From JAIRVZ01 sp031553755 (GTDB lineage: Bacteria; Bacteroidota; Bacteroidia; Bacteroidales; Azobacteroidaceae), in assembly GCA_031553755.1 (NCBI GenBank), contig JAVBKZ010000049.1, positions 1 through 26,950 of the forward strand: a stretch of 26,950 nt of DNA, given 5' to 3'. The stretch's first letter is position 1; every line of letters begins with the position of its first letter. Of this stretch, positions 8,914-19,461 are shown piece by piece. A program made the position numbers and the translations under genes. The notes beneath the pieces were generated by a model. The model saw only the letters and a program-made list of their open reading frames with translations. It had not been told where the DNA came from and ran no database searches.

Positions 8914-11900
8914 ATGAAGTACTGTATGTTAAAACATCTTCTTTTTATTCCGATTTTGTGCTGTTTTTGCATTACCGCGCATGCACAAAAAAATATTTCG
9001 GGTAAAATAGTAGACAAAGAAACGAATGAGCCGATAGAAGGGGTTTTAGTGAATATCCTTAAATCTAAAATTAAGACTCTTTCGGGGCAGGATGGACATT
9101 TTTCCTTGACACAAGTCGATGAAAAATCTCAAATTCAATTTTCATTTGAAGGGTATAAATCTGTGGTAATTAAAAGCGGTAGTGTTGAGGGTGTTATTGC
9201 GTTGGAACCCGTTGTTATCCTTGATTTACCTTATCAAAATATGGAAAAAGGTAAATATTTAGGATCTATTTCAACATTAAACCACAGCATTGAAGGCATT
9301 CCGGTTCAAAATCTTTCAAATGCGTTGACAGGCCGTTTGGCGGGTTTGGTAAGCCGTCAATATTCAGGTGAACCGGGTAGTGACCAGGCTTCTTTATATA
9401 TAAGAGGGTTGCGTGCTAACAATTCGGGAGCATTGGTATTGGTCGATGGTCATGAAAGAAGTTTTTCTATGTTGGAGCCTTATGAAATAGAATCTGTTTC
9501 TATTTTGAAAGATGCTTCCGCCACCGTTTTGTATGGAATGAGGGCTGCCAATGGTATTATTTTTATAACAACTAAAAAAGGTCATGTAGGTAAACCGGTT
9601 GTTAGATTAGATGCTCAATTTGGTTATCAGCATGCTGTCCGTGATTTGAACGGATTAAGAGCTTATGATTACACCACAATGCATAACGAAGCTCGTATCA
9701 ATGACGGATTGGCTCCGCTTTTTTCTCAGGATGATATCAATAAGTATGTAGATCAATCAGATCCGGAACATTATCCTGATATAGATTGGGGTGATGAATT
9801 ATTGAAAGAAGGAACTTGGATGCAAAGATACAGTTTGGATATCGAAGGCGGATCGAAAAACGCGCGTTATTTTGTCGCTTTTGGAGCTTTGTTCCAACCC
9901 GGAACATTCAAAACCGCGGATGAATTTACTTATGGTACGAATAATGATTATTATAAATATAATTTTCGCGCCAATTTTGAGTTCGACCTCACTTCTTCTA
10001 CTTTAATTGATGTAAAGTCGTTCGGATGGTTAAAAAAGAATAATTTCCCGGGTAATTATAGTTCCCGTTTTGATATCGGAGGTGAATTTTTAGCGCCATC
10101 GGTCTATCAACAGATACTACGTACACCACCAACAGCTTTACCGTTATATTATGTGGATAACAATGTTGATGGATCGTATCTAGATGATAAAGGAAATAGA
10201 GTGGTTCCGATTAATGGGAAAATAAACGCGGAAAATCCGAATTACAGGAATCCATGGGCGTTATTAAACCGTAACGGCTATTCCCAATCGGAAACCATTT
10301 ACGGTTCAATAATGGTTAACCTGAATCAAAAATTAGATTTTATCACTTCAGGGCTTGCCGCCGATTTTAGGTTTTCAATGGATGTTACAAGTCAGCAATT
10401 GTTGGTTCGTACTCAAAATTACGGATCGTATGAATTGTTGTCTACCGGAGTGATGAAGCAAATCAGGTCGCAAGAAAAAATGAGGAATGATGTGGTTAAT
10501 TATGCTCCGCATCGCTATACATCTTTAGACGCGTCATTATCTTATAACCGGGTATTTGGAAAACATGGAGTAGATGGGTTTATGTTCTACAGCCAATACG
10601 ATGATTCACCGGATAATGCATTACCAAGTCGTTACCAGGGAGGAGGGGCGTCTCTCTCGTATAATTATGCCGAACGCTATTTCTTGAATGCCGCGATTGG
10701 AATACAAGGTTCTTATAAATTTAAACCGGGTAATCAGGTCGGATATTTTCCGGCGGTCGCTTTAGGATGGGAAATTGCCAATGAATCGTTTTGGAAGTCT
10801 GTGAAACCGTATGTAAATCAATTTAAGTTGAGATTCTCGACCGGAGAAAGTGGAAATGACAGAGGTGTTGGCGACTGGGATTATCTGGGAGGTATGGCTG
10901 GCGGTTCTACTGTTTATGTGGGTAATCCGATGGTTAGTAAAGCTACATACAGGGAAAATACGGTTGGTAATCAAAATGTAACCTGGGAACTGGCGAAGTT
11001 AACAAACTTAGGACTTGATTTAGGATTTTTGAATAATCGCCTGGCTATATCAGTAGATGCTTTCAAAGACGACCGTTCGCAAGTTTATATCAGCCCGATG
11101 ACCTATAATTTTATAACAGGTCAGTATTCTTTCCCAAGAGAAAACCAAGGAAAAATAAAATCGGCAGGATGCGAATTTGAAGCGTCTTGGACTGATAAAA
11201 TTAACGATTTCACCTATTTTGTAGAAGGAAATTATTCTTTTTCAAGGAATGAAATAGTAGACTACGGAGAAGCTCTTCTAAAATATGATTATTTGTATTC
11301 TAAAGGTAGGCGGTTAAGTACATATACCGGATTTATTTCAAACGGTTTTTTTGATTCTTATGAAGAAATCGTCGGCTCTCCTACACATACTTTATCACAG
11401 GTTAAACCGGGAGATATACGTTATTTGGATATCAATGGAGACGGAAAAGTTACTTCTGAGTATGATATGGTTCCTATTGGTAATCCAACCATTCCCGAAT
11501 TTTTTTACGGCTTAAACTTGGGAGGTGCGTATAAAGGGTTTGATTTTGCTATTTTATTCCAGGGAGCGGCAAACATGTCTTCTTATATTTCTAATTATGC
11601 TCAAACTCCATTTTATAGAAATGGAAAAATATTTGAACATCAAACGAATCGATGGACACCAGAAACGGCTTCTACAGCAAGTTTACCTAAATATACTACA
11701 TCGACCACTAATGCGAATAATTCGGCTACTTCCGATTTCTATTTAAGGGATGCTAGTTATTTGAGGGTAAAGACAATAGAACTCGGATACACTATTCCGC
11801 AAACTATAACTCAAAAAGCGCTGATACAGAATTTACGTCTGTATGTATCCGGGTATAATTTGTTTGTATGGGATAAAATAGACTTCTTAGATCCGGAAGG

Positions 11901-11967
11901 TTATTTGGATGGCTATAGTTATCCGATACAGCGTGTATTTAATATGGGTGTTAAACTTACTTTTTAA
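8914..11967 (+). CDS. SusC-family TonB-dependent outer-membrane transporter 1
   Basis: This 1017-residue protein has a signal peptide ending near A24 (AHA|Q). A carboxypeptidase-regulatory-like domain (about 27-97) follows, then the plug with GLVSRQYSGEPG, LYIRGL and SVSILKDASATVLYGM, then a 22-strand-type barrel ending in an aromatic residue (VKLTF). It should import oligosaccharide or glycopeptide together with the SusD lipoprotein encoded 8 bases downstream. The usual SusC TonB-box sequence EVVVVGYG is absent; the equivalent position (about 98-108) reads PVVILDLPYQ, so the TonB contact may be non-canonical. No N-terminal STN signalling domain is present, arguing against FecR/sigma regulation. 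A second in-frame Met at residue 5 is an alternative start. It opens the susCDCD array. Confidence 0.95.
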   Translation: MKYCMLKHLLFIPILCCFCITAHAQKNISGKIVDKETNEPIEGVLVNILKSKIKTLSGQDGHFSLTQVDEKSQIQFSFEGYKSVVIKSGSVEGVIALEPVVILDLPYQNMEKGKYLGSISTLNHSIEGIPVQNLSNALTGRLAGLVSRQYSGEPGSDQASLYIRGLRANNSGALVLVDGHERSFSMLEPYEIESVSILKDASATVLYGMRAANGIIFITTKKGHVGKPVVRLDAQFGYQHAVRDLNGLRAYDYTTMHNEARINDGLAPLFSQDDINKYVDQSDPEHYPDIDWGDELLKEGTWMQRYSLDIEGGSKNARYFVAFGALFQPGTFKTADEFTYGTNNDYYKYNFRANFEFDLTSSTLIDVKSFGWLKKNNFPGNYSSRFDIGGEFLAPSVYQQILRTPPTALPLYYVDNNVDGSYLDDKGNRVVPINGKINAENPNYRNPWALLNRNGYSQSETIYGSIMVNLNQKLDFITSGLAADFRFSMDVTSQQLLVRTQNYGSYELLSTGVMKQIRSQEKMRNDVVNYAPHRYTSLDASLSYNRVFGKHGVDGFMFYSQYDDSPDNALPSRYQGGGASLSYNYAERYFLNAAIGIQGSYKFKPGNQVGYFPAVALGWEIANESFWKSVKPYVNQFKLRFSTGESGNDRGVGDWDYLGGMAGGSTVYVGNPMVSKATYRENTVGNQNVTWELAKLTNLGLDLGFLNNRLAISVDAFKDDRSQVYISPMTYNFITGQYSFPRENQGKIKSAGCEFEASWTDKINDFTYFVEGNYSFSRNEIVDYGEALLKYDYLYSKGRRLSTYTGFISNGFFDSYEEIVGSPTHTLSQVKPGDIRYLDINGDGKVTSEYDMVPIGNPTIPEFFYGLNLGGAYKGFDFAILFQGAANMSSYISNYAQTPFYRNGKIFEHQTNRWTPETASTASLPKYTTSTTNANNSATSDFYLRDASYLRVKTIELGYTIPQTITQKALIQNLRLYVSGYNLFVWDKIDFLDPEGYLDGYSYPIQRVFNMGVKLTF

Positions 11968-11975
11968 TTACGGTT

Positions 11976-13664
11976 ATGATGAAAAAAATAATATTGTATT
12001 CCATATTAATCTCACTTGGTTTTACTTCTTGTGATTTTATAACAGAACAACCTTTGTATTTGCATACTCCGGACGTTGTTTTTCCGGATGTTGTTAAAGC
12101 GGAGCAAGCGCTCAATTATGCTTACGTATACATACCGGCAGGTTATAACCGGGTAGGAGGTTCGTTTCTTGACGCGGCAACGACAGATGCCGCCGATGTT
12201 GATTATTCTGCTCCAATCAATATGATTGGCAGAGGTTTCTATACTGCAACCAATCCGGTTGAAAATCTGTGGTATCCGCTTTATGAAGGAGTACGCGCGA
12301 CTGTTTTCTTTGAAGAAAATATAAAATATCTCATTTCCGCGAATGGGAAAACGGAAGAGCAATTGATCAATATGAAAAAAGGATGGATTGCCGAAACGAG
12401 AGCCTTAAGGGCGTTTTATTATTTCGAATTAATAAAACGTTACGCGGGAGTACCTCTTGTTAAAGATATTTATTATTCTTCAGACAAAGCTGCTTTATTA
12501 CCGAGAAATAATTTTTCGGAATGTGTCGAATATATTGTAGAATTGTGTGATTCCGCAGTTGCTGAGCCCAATTTGCCGATTGCCTATTCCGACCAGAAAA
12601 AAGATTTGATGGGAAAAATGACAAAAGCAGCGGCTTTGGCTATTAAAGCGAAAACATTGGCTTATGCAGCCAGTAATCTTTTCAACGGACAATCCAATCC
12701 GGTATTGGGTTATACGGATAATAACCGTCAACCGCGTTTTGAACGCGCAGCCGCCGCTTTAGCTGAAGTTATCAACTTACAAAATAATGGAACGAATGCT
12801 TTAACCCTTTATTCAAATTTTGAGAAAATGTTCATAACATTGGATGGAAATACAGAGTATATCGTTGTCAAAGGCGCAGGAAATAATTACAACGTAGAGA
12901 CAATTTTATATCCGCCATCCCTAAAAGGTTCAGGAGGTATGTGTCCATCTCAACAATTGGTTGAGTCATTTGACATGAAAGACGGTTCGCCATTTAATCC
13001 TTCGTCTCCTAATCCTTACGAAAATAGGGATCCTCGATTTTATTCAACAATTGTATATAATGGAGCTAATTTAGGATCGAAATTAGGTAAGGTATATACT
13101 CAGGTCGGAGATGAATCTACGATAGATGCCATTGGAGCCCAATTGAATCTGTCAACAATTACAGGTTATTATACCCGTAAGTTTTTGGATACGAATATCG
13201 ATTTAAGGCAAAGCCCAACCAATACGGCACACGTTTGGCCACACATCCGATTAGGAGATATTTATCTGCTTTACGCCGAAATGATGTTTGCCGCCTATGG
13301 AGCGACAAACGATCCTAAAGGATATGGTATGACTGCTTTAGATGCGGTGAATAAAATTCGACAAAGAGCCGGAATTACCAATAATTTAACTACGTTGACA
13401 GAAGAAAAAATCCGTCAGGAACGCAGAGTTGAATTGGCTTTTGAAGAACAACGCTATTTTGATGTGAAGAGATGGAAAATAGATGAAAAAGAGTTGAGTC
13501 AACCTGTGATGGGAATGAGAATTACGAATACCAATGGGTATTTACAATACACGAAGATACAGGTCGATGGAGAACGTCATTTCACGTCCAAGATGTATTT
13601 GAACCCTGTTCAATACACTCAATTAATAGCGAATCCGGCAATCGTTCAAAATCCGGGATGGTAA
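11976..13664 (+). CDS. SusD/RagB-family surface nutrient-binding lipoprotein 1
   Basis: This 562-residue lipoprotein has its lipobox cysteine at C19 (GFTSC), followed by DFITEQP. SusD hallmarks are visible: EIxxxRALRAFYYFELIKRY-like helix around ALRAFYYFELIKRYAG, the C-terminal helix with NKIRQRAGI, and ERRVELAFEEQRYFDVKRW, ending in NPGW. It should form the lid over SusC 1, capturing substrate at the cell surface for transport. The gene lies 8 bases after susC 1 and 15 before susC 2, so all are surely in one transcript. The start is ATGATG; the first Met is given, but the second is equally possible. Ligand specificity cannot be read from the sequence. Confidence 0.95.
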   Translation: MMKKIILYSILISLGFTSCDFITEQPLYLHTPDVVFPDVVKAEQALNYAYVYIPAGYNRVGGSFLDAATTDAADVDYSAPINMIGRGFYTATNPVENLWYPLYEGVRATVFFEENIKYLISANGKTEEQLINMKKGWIAETRALRAFYYFELIKRYAGVPLVKDIYYSSDKAALLPRNNFSECVEYIVELCDSAVAEPNLPIAYSDQKKDLMGKMTKAAALAIKAKTLAYAASNLFNGQSNPVLGYTDNNRQPRFERAAAALAEVINLQNNGTNALTLYSNFEKMFITLDGNTEYIVVKGAGNNYNVETILYPPSLKGSGGMCPSQQLVESFDMKDGSPFNPSSPNPYENRDPRFYSTIVYNGANLGSKLGKVYTQVGDESTIDAIGAQLNLSTITGYYTRKFLDTNIDLRQSPTNTAHVWPHIRLGDIYLLYAEMMFAAYGATNDPKGYGMTALDAVNKIRQRAGITNNLTTLTEEKIRQERRVELAFEEQRYFDVKRWKIDEKELSQPVMGMRITNTNGYLQYTKIQVDGERHFTSKMYLNPVQYTQLIANPAIVQNPGW

Positions 13665-13679
13665 TAATAAAATTAATAG

Positions 13680-16600
13680 ATGATGAAAAAGTATATATTA
13701 TTATTTATAGCGTTTGTTTGCAGTACATTGATTTATGCTCAAACAAAAATCCAAGGTGTCGTGGTTGATGACATAGGGGAGGCTTTACCCGGAGTTGTTG
13801 TCAAGGAAAAAGGAACCAATAATGTAGCGGTTACCAACATTGATGGTATTTATGAAATAAAAGTAAATAATCCTGCAAAAGGAATACTGACATTTTCCAT
13901 GATCAGTTATAAGATGCAAGAAATCCGTATCAATGGAAGAAACAGCGTAAACGCTCAAATGTATATCGAAAATGAGGCGTTGTCAGAAGTGGTAGTAGTT
14001 GGTTACGGAACGCAGAAAAAAGTCTCTATAACAGGAGCAATTTCCTCAATGGGAAATAAAGAATTGATGCAGGTTCCTACTGCCAGCGTCACCAATAGTT
14101 TATCGGGAAGAATTCCCGGATTGGTGAGTAGACAATCCAGCGGAAAACCGGGAGATGATGCCGCCACTTTGTATATCCGTGGTCTTGGAAGTCCCAATAA
14201 TATAAGTCCGTTGTGTATGATTGATGGTATCGAACGTGAAATCAATCAGATACCACCGGATGATATCGAAAGTATTTCTGTATTGAAAGATGCTTCGGCA
14301 ACCGCGGTTTATGGAGTTCGTGGCGCGAATGGCGTTATTTTGATTACAACAAAACGTGGCGCGGAAGGTAAACCCAAAATTACATTTACCGGTGAATTTG
14401 GTGTGACAAAAAGTAATCGTTTACCCGAAAAATTAGATGCGGCCAATCATGCTATTTTGAAAAATGAAGGTTTACGCAATGAAGGACTTCAACCGCTTTA
14501 TACGGAAGAAGATATCCGGTTGTATCAAACGGGGGAAGATCCTTTCTTACATCCGAATAATGATTATTTGGACATCTTCTTCAAAGATGGGAAACAGCAG
14601 AAATACAACTTCAATATTTCAGGAGGAAATAAAAAAATAAAATATTTTGTTTCTGCCGGTATATTTAATCAGGACGGTATTTATGAAACGGATTTGGATA
14701 AAATTAAATCACATCCTACTGTAAAACGGTTGATGGATGAATCTGAAGCAGTTAGAAATACGCTCTCTAAAGGAGTTGATTACGACCCTGCGTATTGGTT
14801 CAAAAGATTCAGTTTAAGGAGTAATGTGGACGTAAATATTACCGAAGAATTGAAAGTAAGCGCCGACTTAATGCTTCGTACCGAAACAACGAACCGCCCT
14901 TATGGGTTGGACGGAGAAGTCGCCCGCGTTTTTGGTAACTTGGTTCGTACTCCCGCCGGACAATTTCCGCTTTTGAATGAAAACGGAACATTTGCCGCTA
15001 CCGACCGCATCGTAAGAGGTAACTTGCTTCACGTAAATGTATATTCAGGATTTTATCGCAATGTAAAATCTATCATGGAATCAACGTTCAAGTTAGACTA
15101 TGACATGAAAAAGCTATTGAAAGGATTATTCATGAGTGGCAAATTTTCGTATGACGCCAAATATGAAAATGCCCGTGGATTGAATGTACAATATCCTATA
15201 TATAGCTATAATTCAGTTTCACAAGAATATACCCGCTTGTTGGAACAGACGCTTCCAACCAGTACAAGTAGTTATATTGGCGGTGGCCCTAATAAAAAAA
15301 TATATGGGGAATTATCTGTTAATTACGCCAATACGTTTGCAAAGAAACACCAAGTCAGTGCCTTAGTTTTGGGTAATATAATATCTAATTTTTCATCATC
15401 AACGGCTCCTCCCCCAGATGACCGGTATATTCCTCAAATATACCAAGGTTTAGTTGGTCGTGCCACCTACGAGTTTGATGGTCGTTATTTATTCGAAATC
15501 AATATGGGATATAATGGTTCGAATCGATTTCCGGAAGAACGACGTTATGCTCTCTTTCCTGCTGTATCTTTGGGATGGGTAATTACCGAAGAAGCGTTCC
15601 TGAAAGACAAAACGAACATTCTTTCTTTCTTGAAATTGAGAGGTTCGTATGGTGAAGTTGGTAATGACAAATTTGGAGACGGTTTTTCCTATTATTATAA
15701 CTCTGTTTATGAGTCAGGTCAAGGATATAACTTTGGTATAAGTCCTACAGGGGTAAATGGTTACAAAGAAGGAAAAATGGGAAATAAAAATGTAACATGG
15801 GAACGCGCCCGAAAATCAAATATAGGAATTGATTCAAAATGGTTAAATTCCCGTCTTTCTTTTGTCGGAGATCTGTTTTACGAACAACGTGACGGTATTT
15901 TAAGAACACCCGTAAAATATACCAATGTATCAGGAGTTTCCAGTTTTTCTCCTGCCAACTCTGCTGCTGTAGAGAATAAAGGATTTGAGTTGTCGTTGGG
16001 ATGGGATGATCGTATAGGCAAAGATTTTCAGTATTATTTAAAAGGTATTTATTCTTTTGCCCGAAATAAATATACAAAGGTCAATGAATCGGATGTGAAA
16101 TACGATTATCAAAAAATATTAGGTACTCGTATTACTCAATACCGCAATTACCAGGCGATCGGCTTCTTTTCTTCTTATGAAGACATCCTTTCTTCTCCTT
16201 TTCAACAAGAAGGATTGAAACCCGGAGATATCAAATACCGCGATGTGAATGGAGATGGTAAAATTGATAATTTCGATATCATTCCTATGGGATATGGATA
16301 TGTACCGGAAGTAACATATTCTTTTGGGGGTGGAATTTCATTCAAAGGATTTGATATGAATATCCTATTCCAGGGAGCGGATAACGCAAGTGTTATGCTT
16401 ACCGGTGATATCACTTACGAATTTACGAATGAGGCTACTGTAATGAAACACCATTTGGGCCGTTGGACGCCTGAAACCGCAAATCAGGCAATTTATCCTC
16501 GCCTTGCTTCTACCGTGAACAGGGGAGCAAATACGTATAAAAGCGATCAATCTTCATTTTTTATGTATGACGCGTCATACCTGCGCTTGAAGTCGGTAGA

Positions 16601-16793
16601 AGTGGGTTATTCTCTTCCTTCTAAATTATTGACAGGAACGCCTATTTCTTCCGTAAGATTTTACGCGAATGCTTATAATCTCTATACTTGGGACAAAGTA
16701 AAAGTTGTGGATCCGGAATCAGACGGGAAAAATAACGGTTATTTCTATCCGCAACAAATGATATTAAATGGTGGTGTTACTTTAAATTTTTAA
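13680..16793 (+). CDS. SusC-family TonB-dependent outer-membrane transporter 2
   Basis: This 1037-residue transporter has a signal peptide ending near A20 (YA|Q), a carboxypeptidase-regulatory-like domain (about 22-98), and a canonical TonB-box segment EVVVVGYGTQKK (103-114). The plug follows, with SGRIPGLVSRQSSGKPG, MIDGIERE and ISVLKDASATAVYGVRGAN, and then a long barrel ending in TLNF. Its plug motifs parallel those of SusC 1, so the two are related but diverged transporters. It lies 15 bases after susD 1, and its stop codon overlaps the first ATG of susD 2 (TAATG), indicating translational coupling with its partner. No STN domain is present. Confidence 0.96.
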   Translation: MMKKYILLFIAFVCSTLIYAQTKIQGVVVDDIGEALPGVVVKEKGTNNVAVTNIDGIYEIKVNNPAKGILTFSMISYKMQEIRINGRNSVNAQMYIENEALSEVVVVGYGTQKKVSITGAISSMGNKELMQVPTASVTNSLSGRIPGLVSRQSSGKPGDDAATLYIRGLGSPNNISPLCMIDGIEREINQIPPDDIESISVLKDASATAVYGVRGANGVILITTKRGAEGKPKITFTGEFGVTKSNRLPEKLDAANHAILKNEGLRNEGLQPLYTEEDIRLYQTGEDPFLHPNNDYLDIFFKDGKQQKYNFNISGGNKKIKYFVSAGIFNQDGIYETDLDKIKSHPTVKRLMDESEAVRNTLSKGVDYDPAYWFKRFSLRSNVDVNITEELKVSADLMLRTETTNRPYGLDGEVARVFGNLVRTPAGQFPLLNENGTFAATDRIVRGNLLHVNVYSGFYRNVKSIMESTFKLDYDMKKLLKGLFMSGKFSYDAKYENARGLNVQYPIYSYNSVSQEYTRLLEQTLPTSTSSYIGGGPNKKIYGELSVNYANTFAKKHQVSALVLGNIISNFSSSTAPPPDDRYIPQIYQGLVGRATYEFDGRYLFEINMGYNGSNRFPEERRYALFPAVSLGWVITEEAFLKDKTNILSFLKLRGSYGEVGNDKFGDGFSYYYNSVYESGQGYNFGISPTGVNGYKEGKMGNKNVTWERARKSNIGIDSKWLNSRLSFVGDLFYEQRDGILRTPVKYTNVSGVSSFSPANSAAVENKGFELSLGWDDRIGKDFQYYLKGIYSFARNKYTKVNESDVKYDYQKILGTRITQYRNYQAIGFFSSYEDILSSPFQQEGLKPGDIKYRDVNGDGKIDNFDIIPMGYGYVPEVTYSFGGGISFKGFDMNILFQGADNASVMLTGDITYEFTNEATVMKHHLGRWTPETANQAIYPRLASTVNRGANTYKSDQSSFFMYDASYLRLKSVEVGYSLPSKLLTGTPISSVRFYANAYNLYTWDKVKVVDPESDGKNNGYFYPQQMILNGGVTLNF

Positions 16794-18472
16794 TGATGAT
16801 GAAAAAAATATATTTATTGTTGCTTTTGATTCCTTGTCTGTTTGCCTGTTCTTCGGAAGGATTACTTGATACAACGGATACAGGATCGCTTGAAGAGGCT
16901 AATATCTATCAAAACAGGGATAGAACAAGGGAAGTATTGAATTTTTTATATGGTTCCACCCGTTTGGCAAACATGTTCAGTCCGGTAATTTCTGCTGAAG
17001 GGCTTGCTTATTTGGATATTACGACCGATTTGGGTAAAATGGGAGGCTCTTATGACGGTACTCTTCCTTTTACTCAAGGAACGATGGTGGCAAGTAGTAC
17101 AGCTCCATTACCGAATGACCCATGGAAATATTATTACATAGCGATTCACATGGCTAATTCATTTTTGGCAAACGTTGATAAGTCGCCCCTTACCGATGAA
17201 GAAAAACGGGATATGAAATTAGAAGCTCGTTTTTTGAGAGCGGTCTATTATTTTGAACTGTTTCGTTGGTGCGGCCCTTTTGTGATAACCACCGATATTC
17301 TCGATCCGTTTGATTTTTCACAAAAAAGAGCGGATATCGACGCTTCCATTAATTTTATTGTAAAAGAATTGGATGAAATCGCTCCTCAGATGCGACCGGA
17401 ATGGACCGGATCCGATTATGGAAGGGCAACCAAAGGCGCAGCGATGGCTTACAAAGCAAAGACATTGTTATATGCCGCAAGTCCGTTGAGTAATCCGTCA
17501 AACGATAAGAAAAAATGGGAGAACGCGGTGAAAGCGTTGAAGGATGTTATCGATTTGGATCGTTATAGCCTTTATTACGATGCCGACAAAAGAGAATTGA
17601 GTTATGCGAGGCTTTTCAATCAAAGGGTTGCTGATGAAATAATTTATTCTTACCTAAGAGGGAATACTACAAGCCAATACGGCAATTTACCTTCAGGTGA
17701 CCCATGGACAGGAGGAACTACCTATGCAGCGTCAATGCCTACTCAAAATTTGGTCGATGCTTATGATATGCTTGATGGCAGTGAACCGGTTGACATATTT
17801 TCTCCCAACTACAGAAGTGGAAACAGAAGCGCTACAATTAATTCTTCTTTAGGATACGATGATTCCAATCCTTATGTAAACAGGGATCCAAGATTGGAAA
17901 TGACTGTGTTGCATCATGGTTCGACATGGCTAACCAACAAACAAACCGCTACATTGGATTTGAAAAAGTTATCTGTAAATGACGCTAAAACTGGATACAT
18001 ATTGAGAAAATTCCTTGATGACCGGATTGACCACAGAAACGGAGGTACTACTCAATTGAATTTCCCGATGATGCGTTATGCCGACATTCTTTTAAGTTAC
18101 GCGGAGGCTAAAAATGAATACGAAGGACCCGGCAAGGAAATTCTGGATATAATCAATCTCGTTAGAGAAAGAGCCGGAGTTGGTTTATTAAACACCGATC
18201 CTTCAAAGTGGAATTACGAATCCTTGAAGAAACGTATCATAAAAGAACGAATGGTTGAATTCGCGTATGAAGAACATCGTTTTTTTGATGTAAGACGTTG
18301 GAAGCGAGGAGATTTTTTATCAGGTAAGATATACAAAATAGGTTTGTTGAATGATAAAATGCATGTAACGGAATTGGAATCTCGTTCATTCCCTGAAAAA
18401 ATGTATCTTTTACCCGTTCCGCTCGCGGAAACTCAAAATAGTCCGGGAATATATCAAAATCCCAATTGGTAA
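16793..18472 (+). CDS. SusD/RagB-family surface nutrient-binding lipoprotein 2
   Basis: This 559-residue lipoprotein has its lipobox cysteine at C19 (CLFAC) followed by SSEGLLDT. Typical SusD parts are present: LEARFLRAVYYFELFRW near residue 145, NLVRERAGV in the C-terminal helical region, ERMVEFAYEEHRFFDVRRW, and a C terminus of QNPNW. It should be the lid of SusC 2. The gene begins with three consecutive in-frame ATGs, the first overlapping the stop of susC 2; the true start among them cannot be resolved. The next gene follows after 54 bases, the position normally taken by a surface glycan-binding lipoprotein. Confidence 0.95.
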   Translation: MMMKKIYLLLLLIPCLFACSSEGLLDTTDTGSLEEANIYQNRDRTREVLNFLYGSTRLANMFSPVISAEGLAYLDITTDLGKMGGSYDGTLPFTQGTMVASSTAPLPNDPWKYYYIAIHMANSFLANVDKSPLTDEEKRDMKLEARFLRAVYYFELFRWCGPFVITTDILDPFDFSQKRADIDASINFIVKELDEIAPQMRPEWTGSDYGRATKGAAMAYKAKTLLYAASPLSNPSNDKKKWENAVKALKDVIDLDRYSLYYDADKRELSYARLFNQRVADEIIYSYLRGNTTSQYGNLPSGDPWTGGTTYAASMPTQNLVDAYDMLDGSEPVDIFSPNYRSGNRSATINSSLGYDDSNPYVNRDPRLEMTVLHHGSTWLTNKQTATLDLKKLSVNDAKTGYILRKFLDDRIDHRNGGTTQLNFPMMRYADILLSYAEAKNEYEGPGKEILDIINLVRERAGVGLLNTDPSKWNYESLKKRIIKERMVEFAYEEHRFFDVRRWKRGDFLSGKIYKIGLLNDKMHVTELESRSFPEKMYLLPVPLAETQNSPGIYQNPNW

Positions 18473-18526
18473 GTATCACAATAAATTAATTGATAAAATA
18501 TTATATTTAAAGTAAAAATAGAATTT

Positions 18527-19444
18527 ATGAAAACGAAATTTTTTTCAAGTATATTTTTAGCGTTGTCTTCAATTGTCTTTTTTTCTTCGTGCGAGGAAGA
18601 GGAGCTTGTAAATTACACGGCTCCAATTAAAATATATATTGATGAAGCGCCCAATGTTATATCTAAAGATAATATCATAACATTGCAATTGGGTGAAACA
18701 TCTTATCTTGTTTCGGGTAGAGTGAAAGCGACAGCAACAGATAGCAGTAACTTTATCAATACATTTAAAATTTATAAAACAAACCCTCGTACGGCAGCTC
18801 AAACAGAACTTGTTGCCGGAACATCGGTAACTTTTACTAAAGACGAAGGAAAAGCGGAATATGAATTTACGATGCAAGTTGATAATATTTTTAGCAATGC
18901 CTCTTTCCGTGTTATTGTAACTGATTTTAATCAAAATGAATATGCGTCTAATTTTGTATTGCAAGTAACACCAAAAGTAGAAATAACCGATCTTGTTACA
19001 GCCGAAACAAAAGACTACTATTACGGAACTTATTTTGCTACATGGTATTTTGGTCGTGTTTACCCACAAAGAACAATCGCCGAATACGGTGCTAATGTAG
19101 AAATGTCATTCGGTAGGGTAGATGTTGATGGAAGCGGAACGCCTGTTGATTGTTTGGTTTCGCCCGCGGTTCGCGCGACCAAAGGACTTACATCTTTCGA
19201 TGGAGCTAAAGCGACCAAATTTTCGGAATCGACAGTCACATTAGCGGAATACAACGCGATTGTTCCGGTAAAAGATGATTTGCTTCAACCGATTACGGCA
19301 GATAAAGATGTTATTAAAATAGAAAAAGGTAAAATTTATAATTTCGTAACTGCCGAAGGAAAAAGAGGACTTGTTTATATTTCCGAAATAACTGCTAAAA
19401 CGGATTATTCTACGGTAAAATTATCAGCAAAAGTTCAAAAATAA
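18527..19444 (+). CDS. Surface lipoprotein in SusE/SGBP position, unknown fold
   Basis: This 305-residue lipoprotein has its lipobox at C22 (FFSSC). It is followed by four acidic residues EEEE, matching the lipoprotein export signal that sends Bacteroidota lipoproteins to the outside of the cell. The N-terminal part (about 28-150) looks beta-rich and Ig-like (TLQLGETSYLVSGRVKA, then SFRVIVTDFNQNEYASNFVLQV). The rest (about 160-305) has aromatic-rich YYYGTYFATWYFGRVYP and no motif I can name. Position directly after susD 2 suggests a surface glycan-binding protein like SusE/F in role, not in recognised sequence. A terminator hairpin starts 18 bases after its stop. Confidence 0.85.
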   Translation: MKTKFFSSIFLALSSIVFFSSCEEEELVNYTAPIKIYIDEAPNVISKDNIITLQLGETSYLVSGRVKATATDSSNFINTFKIYKTNPRTAAQTELVAGTSVTFTKDEGKAEYEFTMQVDNIFSNASFRVIVTDFNQNEYASNFVLQVTPKVEITDLVTAETKDYYYGTYFATWYFGRVYPQRTIAEYGANVEMSFGRVDVDGSGTPVDCLVSPAVRATKGLTSFDGAKATKFSESTVTLAEYNAIVPVKDDLLQPITADKDVIKIEKGKIYNFVTAEGKRGLVYISEITAKTDYSTVKLSAKVQK

Positions 19445-19461
19445 AAAATTAATTTTTAGAA

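Noticed and set aside
12012..12362. 116-codon minus-strand open frame within susD 1
   Set aside because: Antisense to conserved SusD sequence, with no recognisable features.
15745..16077. 110-codon minus-strand open frame within susC 2
   Set aside because: Antisense to the conserved barrel region of SusC, with no supporting motif.
18569..19069. 166-codon open frame on the minus strand
   Set aside because: It is antisense to the lipoprotein gene, Cys/Lys/Arg-rich, with no signal or domain; a shadow of biased codon use.
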